This document shows positions 23,330 to 28,618 of a DNA stretch of 28,618 nucleotides, one piece after another; positions within the stretch are counted from its first letter, which is position 1; each line of letters opens with the position of its first letter. The translations under genes were made by a program, and so were the position numbers. A model generated the notes under the pieces. It worked only from the letters and a program-made list of their open reading frames with translations. It did not search any database and had not been told where the DNA came from. Origin of the DNA: a virus; the IMG/VR virus record IMGVR_UViG_3300014914_000029, positions 1-28,618 of that record; one strand, 5' to 3'.

Positions 23330-24370
23330 ATGGCTTACGCAAATTTAGTAAATATCACATGCACTGATAAAGAAGAGTTCTTCCAACGATTACGTGATTT
23401 TGTTTGTAAACGGAATGGCACTTATGATTATTCTTCTACTGGTATTGGATGGACTCTTCATGATTCGGTTTATGCAACAGATGAAGATAATTGCGCTATA
23501 AATGACTATTTTGTAATTTATTCTCCAGGGGAAGGTGGGGATGATGATTTATATTTTAAAATTGTGTGGACAACTAGTTATATAAAATGTTACGGTTACC
23601 AATCATGGGATAATTCTACCCATACCGGTGGAAATGTATATGCATATAATGTAAGTAATTTTATTGTGTCTGAGACTGGCACCTATATTTTATGGATCTA
23701 TGGGAATTTAAACGCATTACTTTTCCTTAATGATTTAATGAGTACAGACTGTCGTGGGGTGAGTTTTGGCAGAATGGATAAAGGGTACGATGATCTCTCG
23801 GAAACGGTAGCAACTTGCTCCACAACTTTAACTGCTGGTTCAGATGTATCCATTGTTGTTGACGCTGTACCATCAAATTGGGCAGTGGACAAAGAAATTT
23901 ATATTCGTACCACTCATGATGATGCTATATCCACTGTTAAAATGGAAAAGATAACTATAAAAACACTTAGTGGAACTACTCTTACGGCTGATTTAACAAA
24001 TAGTTATACAACTGGCAGTAAGCTTTCTGATTTTGTAGGTTACTATGCGGAGGCTGCAACTACACTTTTTACGGCAGGCTACACAATTATTGGTCCAGAT
24101 GGAACCTTAAATTTAGCGTATACTACAGGTGTGTATTTAGGTTTGAGTACTACGGCACACGATCCAGACGAATACGAAGAGAGGTTTTATATGCTGGAGT
24201 ATGTCTGTTCCAGTTCTGTTGGTTTGGTCGGGAAAATTCCATTGATAAAACGAGTGCCATCTTTTGTATCCGGTTTTGCAATTGGTGATATATTAGAGGA
24301 TGTTGATGGCGTAAATTGGAGATGTTTTATGGGATATTCAACACAGTACGCATGTGTTAAGGAGGTTTAG
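23330..24370 (+). CDS. Putative tail-tip structural protein, 346 aa
   Basis: The ATG at 23330 follows AAAAGGAGA and is preferred over an earlier in-frame start inside the preceding gene. The protein has aromatic, beta-rich composition (YFVIYSPGEGGDDDLYFKIV, NVYAYNVSNFIVSETGTYIL). Residues about 165-232 contain a small beta module (IVVDAVPSNWAVDKEIYIRT, EKITIKTLSGTTLTADL, YTTGSKL) resembling the insertions in the decoration and capsid proteins. The C-terminal region has several cysteines. Location suggests a tail-tip or baseplate component; precise role unknown. Confidence 0.65.
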   Translation: MAYANLVNITCTDKEEFFQRLRDFVCKRNGTYDYSSTGIGWTLHDSVYATDEDNCAINDYFVIYSPGEGGDDDLYFKIVWTTSYIKCYGYQSWDNSTHTGGNVYAYNVSNFIVSETGTYILWIYGNLNALLFLNDLMSTDCRGVSFGRMDKGYDDLSETVATCSTTLTAGSDVSIVVDAVPSNWAVDKEIYIRTTHDDAISTVKMEKITIKTLSGTTLTADLTNSYTTGSKLSDFVGYYAEAATTLFTAGYTIIGPDGTLNLAYTTGVYLGLSTTAHDPDEYEERFYMLEYVCSSSVGLVGKIPLIKRVPSFVSGFAIGDILEDVDGVNWRCFMGYSTQYACVKEV

Positions 24371-24372
24371 AC

Positions 24373-24651
24373 ATGGCAACTCATACTGGTAGAAAAGTAA
24401 GTACGCCTATAAAATCGGGCAAATTGCGTACAATTAACTTTAGTGGAACTGTTAAATTAGATGGATCTGGTGTTGTTCGTACTATTATAGGTTACAAAAA
24501 TATAAAACCAGAAATTTTATTTACAACTGAATCGGATAGTTCAGGTGATTGGGTATTGCCTATGTTAGGCGGACCCAATGAGAAGTTTAGAATAATAGCC
24601 GTAGGAATAGATGGTGAGAACTCTGAGATTTTTGATGGTTTAACAGGATAA
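24373..24651 (+). CDS. Small beta-sandwich-like tail protein, 92 aa
   Basis: It begins two bases after the previous stop, with AAGGAGG inside the upstream gene. The protein is beta-rich: RTINFSGTVKLDGSGVVRTI, then DSSGDWVLPMLGGPNEKFRI and VGIDGENSEIFDG. This order resembles carboxypeptidase-regulatory-like or Ig-like beta sandwiches found as small modules in tail fibres. It may be an accessory domain encoded as a separate gene. No catalytic residues are seen. Confidence 0.6.
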   Translation: MATHTGRKVSTPIKSGKLRTINFSGTVKLDGSGVVRTIIGYKNIKPEILFTTESDSSGDWVLPMLGGPNEKFRIIAVGIDGENSEIFDGLTG

Positions 24652-24657
24652 TTATTT

Positions 24658-25461
24658 ATGTCATATACTCCCCCAACATATAATAATATTAATTTCGTAG
24701 TAGACGATTCATATACGCCACCTACTTACAATGCGATTAATTTTGAGCTTGGATCTGGTGGCGAGGCTCTGCATGATATGGCATTAGATATTATTGCTTT
24801 TCGTCAATCTTTGACCGGCGTGTCAGTTGATGTTGAGGCTTATTTTGTGACTTTATCGGATACTAAACTTGATTTAGTTGTTTGGCAAGATTTTATAGAA
24901 AAGTTAAAATTAGATATTAAGGTCTCAAATGTAGTTACAGAAGATGGTCAACTTGATTTGGCTACGTATTACCAGTTTAAAGATAATCTAAATTTGGATT
25001 TTGCAGCGTTGGGTGAAATAATAAATAATATTCCATTAGATTTAATAGTAGCATCTTTAATTTTGGAAGATGGTAAATTGGGATTAGCTGCTTATTATCA
25101 ATTTTTAGAAAGTATGTCACTTGATATTGTGTTGTGGCAAGATTTTGTTGAACCTATTATATTAGATTTGAAAGTAGCTACTTGGACATCTCAAAATGCA
25201 ATGTTAGATATAAATGCCACAATTACAACGTTGGAAACAATGGAGATGACTTTGCAGATTGTAGGTTCTATAGTAGAAGGCATACCTCTTGATTTAGTTT
25301 TATCAGATGGTACACTATGGCAAGATATGAAACTTGCTTTGAGTGTTTCTGATGGGTTTAAAGTACAACCTTGTAAAATAGATATTTCCGCAGTACAATT
25401 AGTACCTATTTTTAAAGCCGTGTACGCTTTACATTTACAAAGTGCGATTAAGGAAGTTTAA
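24658..25461 (+). CDS. Repeat-rich tail/fibre protein with exact 14-residue periodicity
   Basis: Residues 1-30 contain two copies of SYTPPTYNxINF, separated by VVDD. Residues 43-211 form a regular repeat: a hydrophobic residue followed usually by Asp and Leu/Ile/Phe recurs every 14 residues at 43, 57, 71, 85, 99, 113, 127, 141, 155, 169, 183, 197 and 211, then after 15-residue steps at 226 and 241. Higher-order similarity is visible, for example VVWQDFIEK (73-81) and IVLWQDFVEP (157-166), and ATYYQF against AAYYQF 42 residues apart. The pattern suggests a beta-solenoid or similar rod. Location near tail-tip genes suggests a fibre or connector; no family is recognised. Confidence 0.75.
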   Translation: MSYTPPTYNNINFVVDDSYTPPTYNAINFELGSGGEALHDMALDIIAFRQSLTGVSVDVEAYFVTLSDTKLDLVVWQDFIEKLKLDIKVSNVVTEDGQLDLATYYQFKDNLNLDFAALGEIINNIPLDLIVASLILEDGKLGLAAYYQFLESMSLDIVLWQDFVEPIILDLKVATWTSQNAMLDINATITTLETMEMTLQIVGSIVEGIPLDLVLSDGTLWQDMKLALSVSDGFKVQPCKIDISAVQLVPIFKAVYALHLQSAIKEV

Positions 25462-25496
25462 GTAATTTTTAATATATTTAATAGGAGGGTTTGACA

Positions 25497-26156
25497 ATGG
25501 CACAACCAAATACTTATTGGTTATTTAACGACACATCAAATGATGGTGTTAATTCTGGAAATGCAACTGGTGGGGCAGGTGGCTCCTCATCTAATTGGGT
25601 TGTGATTGATTTAACAAATGATGCTTTATGTTTTTGTTCGGAGCAACAAACTGATGGTGATGCTATAAGTGGAACAAGATATCCTATAGTTATTCCGGCA
25701 TCTGGTGATAATGAAGCTGAAAAAACATTTATTAAAGATAATTCAACAACTTTTTACGCCCAAGTTCCTTTGGCTGGTACGACTGCTGGCGAGCAGGATG
25801 GTGGTAATACCAGGTATGTTTTTGCTATTTATTTTGACGGTGAGACTGCGGGTATTCCTTATTTGGAAGCATGGGATGATGATACACATACAAGTTCTGA
25901 CCATAATTTTTTGGGGGGCGGTACTCCTGCTGACTCAAGTTTAAAAGGTATAACAACTACTAATGCTGTTCCCGGTTCAGCTACATGGGCAGGTACAGCA
26001 TTGGCAGGAACTAACAGTAGATTAAGTCTGGATAGTGCAGCATTGACTGGAGCACAAAATCTTTACTTCAATATTAAACAGTTAATTGAGGAAGGAACTC
26101 ACTCTCCAGGCAGTACAACTGATTTAGTTTTAACTTTAAGATATTTATATTCCTAA
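25497..26156 (+). CDS. Putative virion/tail-fibre structural protein, 219 aa
   Basis: The ATG at 25497 is 8 bases after GGAGG, whereas the in-frame TTG at 25491 is only two bases from it, so the ATG is preferred. The protein is rich in Gly, Thr, Asp and aromatic residues (NATGGAGGSSSNWVVIDL, TRYVFAIYFDGETAGIPYLE, SSDHNFLGGGTPADSS). It ends with a beta stretch (TDLVLTLRYLY). This composition fits an exposed tail protein. It follows the repeat protein in the same direction. No family is recognised. Confidence 0.6.
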   Translation: MAQPNTYWLFNDTSNDGVNSGNATGGAGGSSSNWVVIDLTNDALCFCSEQQTDGDAISGTRYPIVIPASGDNEAEKTFIKDNSTTFYAQVPLAGTTAGEQDGGNTRYVFAIYFDGETAGIPYLEAWDDDTHTSSDHNFLGGGTPADSSLKGITTTNAVPGSATWAGTALAGTNSRLSLDSAALTGAQNLYFNIKQLIEEGTHSPGSTTDLVLTLRYLYS

Positions 26157-26214
26157 TATTTGTAGAATAGGTGCAAGCCGATGTCGGCATAATAATAATA
26201 CGGAGAAAATAGTA

Positions 26215-26619
26215 ATGTATTATACAATAAAATTTAAAGATGGTATAATTTACAATTCACCAGATATTAGGACAACAGATCCTGGTTGGTCGTCTGAAAA
26301 CGGTGCCAAATTAGTTGGTATAGAAGAACTTTCCATTTTGTCACCAAATGGACAGACTTTAATTTTGCGTGGTTTTGAAAAGTATAATTTCTTTGTAGAA
26401 GCTTCACAAGGATTCGGTAAAACTAATGCTCGGATTGAAGCCTTTTTCTTTTGCGGAGCATACAGAGGATACGTTGTTTCTTGGGAAATTAATTATCGTA
26501 CCAATCAGATTTTAAAACGAATGGCTAAAGAAGGCATGGAATATAATGGCGCTGGTACCCGTGGCTGGCGAATGGGTTTAATTGGCGAAAAAGCGGAGAG
26601 TGGATTACATGGCACATGA
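26215..26619 (+). CDS. Hypothetical tail-region protein, 134 aa
   Basis: The ATG follows a CGGAGAAAA-type ribosome site. The protein has a beta-rich start (MYYTIKFKDGIIYNSPDI), a middle (NGQTLILRGFEKYNFFVE) and FFFCGAYRGYVVSWEINY, then a basic end. It overlaps the next gene by 11 bases, suggesting coupled translation and a shared function. No family is recognised. A small palindrome (GCCGATGTCGGC, around 26177-26188) lies upstream but is too short to interpret. Confidence 0.6.
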   Translation: MYYTIKFKDGIIYNSPDIRTTDPGWSSENGAKLVGIEELSILSPNGQTLILRGFEKYNFFVEASQGFGKTNARIEAFFFCGAYRGYVVSWEINYRTNQILKRMAKEGMEYNGAGTRGWRMGLIGEKAESGLHGT

Positions 26620-27187
26620 GATTGCAGATTGGAACATAAATCCAAATAAATTATGGTTTGTTAAAGTGTCTATTGTTGATGAAACTTATAGGTCTGTCGA
26701 ATTGTTTTTAACTTTGGCTGATTCGATAGCAGATACAAATCGACAAGCTTTTAATCTGCTGGTTCCTTATGGGGATAATGTTTCTGTTATTTTAATTGCT
26801 GAGGAGGGGATTGACCTTTCTTATTTTAATAGTGATTTATCGTATCATTTAAAAGTTTCGGGTGTTTCCAGTTCTGGGGTTACCTTGAAAGTTAATCCCT
26901 TTGTAGACTTGCCCGATATTAATAATGGTATTTATCGGATATCCGATCTCATTCAAAAGAGGGCCATTTATGAAATTAATAAACATACCCATATACAAAT
27001 AACACGAGATATCGATATTGGTAGGCACACACCACTTTTGAAAGTTGGTGAAGTTTGTCAAATAGATTCAACTCTCCGGAGTCTTGATATTTTATGTACT
27101 ATTACTGAAGTAATTACCACTGGCACTGTTAATTCGTTAACTAATACAATAGGGACAGTAGAATATACTGATTTAGATTATGAGTAA
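26609..27187 (+). CDS. Hypothetical tail/baseplate protein, 192 aa
   Basis: I choose the ATG at 26609, with CGGAGAG about 8-9 bases upstream; an earlier in-frame TTG at 26582 has no ribosome site. The protein has alternating beta stretches (LWFVKVSIVDETYRSVELFL, NVSVILIAEEGIDLSYF, GVTLKVNPFVDLPDI) and a region resembling baseplate binding domains (HIQITRDIDIGRHTPLLKVG, then EVCQID). The latter could be part of a hub- or tip-like domain. It overlaps the next gene by 8 bases. The role is inferred only from the company it keeps. Confidence 0.6.
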   Translation: MAHEIADWNINPNKLWFVKVSIVDETYRSVELFLTLADSIADTNRQAFNLLVPYGDNVSVILIAEEGIDLSYFNSDLSYHLKVSGVSSSGVTLKVNPFVDLPDINNGIYRISDLIQKRAIYEINKHTHIQITRDIDIGRHTPLLKVGEVCQIDSTLRSLDILCTITEVITTGTVNSLTNTIGTVEYTDLDYE

Positions 27188-27461
27188 TTTAATTTTAGAT
27201 CAATTTGGATTAGCGACTGTTCCAAAAACTTATGAGTTCGGAATAGTAATTGAAGTTAAAACCAATTATATTTACGTGGTTGAAACTTTTAAAGGACTAA
27301 AATTGATCATTCAGGATGCAGATGTTACTTATGCTGTTGGTGATTCTGTTTTATTAGGTTTGCTTGATGGGACTGTTAATAATGCTTTTATTGTTAAAAG
27401 AAGTAATACTAAACTAAACCCATTGGCTGAAAATTTTATTGTTACTAATGGTTTAAATTAA
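27180..27461 (+). CDS. Small OB-fold-like tail protein, 93 aa
   Basis: The protein is a compact beta-rich domain: FGIVIEVKTNYIYVVETFKG (20-39), LKLIIQDADVTYAVGDSVLL (40-59), then GLLDGTVNNAFIVKRSN. The alternation of strands with a GD before a valine-rich strand is like small OB or SH3-type barrels found in phage tail tips (gpV/gp5-type N-terminal domains). It overlaps the previous gene. The fold is a guess from pattern; no catalytic motif is visible. Confidence 0.55.
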   Translation: MSNLILDQFGLATVPKTYEFGIVIEVKTNYIYVVETFKGLKLIIQDADVTYAVGDSVLLGLLDGTVNNAFIVKRSNTKLNPLAENFIVTNGLN

Positions 27462-27471
27462 AGGTGGTATG

Positions 27472-28020
27472 ATGATAGGAACTAAACTTGTTGAAACAGA
27501 GTCGTTGTATTTTGGATTAGCTCAATTGTATCTTGGGGATAGTGGAACACATGAATCTTCCGTAATTGCGGTACTTTCTGATTCTGATTATTTTGGTTGT
27601 TCTGTCAAAGTATCGTTTGATATAACCCGTGATTTACAAGAGCATTATATTTCTCAAGGTGGTGTTAAAGTTTTATCAGATATCCTTTTAAGTGCTTCAG
27701 GATTGGTTGTCAATACTGAGTTTGTTGAATTAACTGAAAAGAATTTTTCTTATTCTTTAGGAGGAGATGGTTCCGATACAAATATTTTAATTAATTTATT
27801 AACACAACCATCGGCGTTACGAGCAGAATTGGTTTTTACGTACCCTAATAAAGTCAATACCATGACATTGATATTGCCAAAAGTTAAAGTTGGAACTACA
27901 TCAATCCCATTTGTTTTTCAACCAGAAGAACCAATGGAAGTGCCCGTAAAATTAACTGCTTTGAAAAGCACACATGCTAATTGGGATGCTGAACCATTTG
28001 GTAAGATAATATTTGAATAA
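27472..28020 (+). CDS. Tail tube-like protein (paralogue of the major tail protein)
   Basis: Of two adjacent ATGs (27469 and 27472), the second leaves better spacing to AAGGTGG. The 182-residue protein aligns along most of the major tail protein framework: GLAQLYLGDS vs GLAQIRVGSA, ELVFTYPNKVNTMTLILPKV vs EAVYTYPDGSNTMTIIFPRA, EVPVKLTALKS vs NVPLTFEAKRA, FGKIIFE vs LGRIVFA. It lacks the roughly 110-residue insertion of the major protein. A second tube-fold protein near the tail-tip genes could be a distal tube, hub or adaptor ring. It has no strong terminator after it. Similarity is seen directly; role is inferred. Confidence 0.75.
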   Translation: MIGTKLVETESLYFGLAQLYLGDSGTHESSVIAVLSDSDYFGCSVKVSFDITRDLQEHYISQGGVKVLSDILLSASGLVVNTEFVELTEKNFSYSLGGDGSDTNILINLLTQPSALRAELVFTYPNKVNTMTLILPKVKVGTTSIPFVFQPEEPMEVPVKLTALKSTHANWDAEPFGKIIFE

Positions 28021-28110
28021 AATGGCTTTAATCTTGCTTTTGATTAAACCAAATGTTATTACTGATTTAATTGTACTTAGGTGTAAATAATTTTTGATTA
28101 GGATTTTATT

Positions 28111-28602
28111 ATGTCAACTGATAAATTTGAATTAAATTTACTATATGATTCGGAAGATCGGATTGAGTACGTTCAAAAAGCAGAACCGGGGACAAGAACA
28201 GATGCTCCAGATTGGCAAATATTGAAATTAGTTTATGAAGGTACTACCAGTAAAATATTAACCTTGTCTTATGCCAATAACAGCCCTTTGTTCCAGTTTG
28301 TAGCTGATGATTATTTAGGGTATAAATACACACCAATACTTACAACTATAATTATACCATCAAAAAAGTTATCTGCCGGTTCTGTTTTTGATCTTAGTGG
28401 TTCAACATCTGAATACACGATACAAGGTGATACTGCGGATTTGCTTGTTTCAGAAGCTTTGTTTAATAATGCAGACTTTATCACTATAAAACGAGGAAAC
28501 GAAGAATTTCGCAAAGAAATTGAAGCGGTATGGCAATCACAGACAACTATTTTATTCAATAAGAGTGTAAAAAAAGATGAAAGTATTTTAATTACAAGTT
28601 GA
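28111..28602 (+). CDS. Hypothetical tail-region protein, 163 aa
   Basis: The ATG follows AGGA about 7 bases upstream. The protein is beta-rich (SKILTLSYANNSPLFQFVAD, KYTPILTTIIIPSKKLSAGS, TTILFNKSVKKDESILIT) and has no known motif. It is separated from the tube paralogue by 90 bases without a clear promoter. A role in the tail tip or a fibre is possible. After its stop only 16 bases remain, containing AAGGA, which suggests the next gene starts just beyond the edge. Confidence 0.6.
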   Translation: MSTDKFELNLLYDSEDRIEYVQKAEPGTRTDAPDWQILKLVYEGTTSKILTLSYANNSPLFQFVADDYLGYKYTPILTTIIIPSKKLSAGSVFDLSGSTSEYTIQGDTADLLVSEALFNNADFITIKRGNEEFRKEIEAVWQSQTTILFNKSVKKDESILITS

Positions 28603-28618
28603 AGTATAAGGATTTGAT

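Noticed and set aside
25490-25496. TTGACA just before the 219-residue gene read as a -35 box
   Set aside because: It lies between the ribosome site and the start codon, and no fitting -10 sequence follows at the right distance.
28027-28048. TTTAATC/GATTAAA hairpin after the tube paralogue
   Set aside because: The stem is 7 bp, AT-only apart from one pair, and has no T-run; not convincing as a terminator.
1-28618. tRNA genes, CRISPR arrays, insertion sequences, attachment sites
   Set aside because: I saw no cloverleaf-like sequence, no regularly spaced repeats with spacers, no transposase, integrase or flanking direct repeats.

Overview
The window is part of a double-stranded DNA tailed phage (or prophage) genome. 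It carries a packaging, head, neck, tail and tail-tip cluster, almost all on the plus strand. The long tape measure protein, the tail-tube and tail-terminator genes and the absence of sheath genes indicate a long, non-contractile (siphovirus-type) tail. The DNA is AT-rich. Ribosome sites are of the AAGGAG type and promoters have TTGACA -35 boxes, so the host uses ordinary sigma70 signals; I cannot name it. There is no integrase, repressor or lysis gene here, so lifestyle is open.

Layout. Positions 1-612 hold at least two small unrecognised minus-strand genes (one cut by the left edge, one of 47 residues). A divergent non-coding region (613-943) contains an inverted repeat and a good plus-strand promoter. 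From 944 come a terminase small-subunit-like gene, a small gene, the large terminase, the portal, a small beta-rich protein, an S49 protease with a nested scaffold gene, a gpD-like decoration protein and the major capsid protein (ending 8772, followed by a 13-bp hairpin). From 8838 to 11759 are neck and connector genes ending in a tail-terminator-like gene. From 11759 to 14287 are a Com-like zinc protein and two HNH endonuclease genes flanking the major tail tube gene. From 14388 are the tail chaperones made by -1 frameshifting, the tape measure protein, a distal-tail-like protein and an 888-residue hub-like protein with a cysteine-rich end. From 22846 to the right edge are small tail-tip or fibre genes, mostly unrecognised, including a tail-tube paralogue.

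Expression appears to run from a promoter at 893-921 through the head and neck genes. A strong terminator follows the tail tube gene (13601-13651), and transcription restarts at a promoter at 14300-14328 for the chaperones and tape measure.

Most notable observations: a textbook -1 frameshift signal (A AAA AAC plus a perfect 11-bp stem); a scaffold start nested in the protease gene; an HNH gene whose ribosome site is buried in the terminator stem of the tube gene; a distal paralogue of the tube protein; a tail protein with an exact 14-residue repeat over 13 units; and one small beta module apparently recurring in the capsid, decoration and tail-tip proteins. All function calls come from reading the sequence without database searches.
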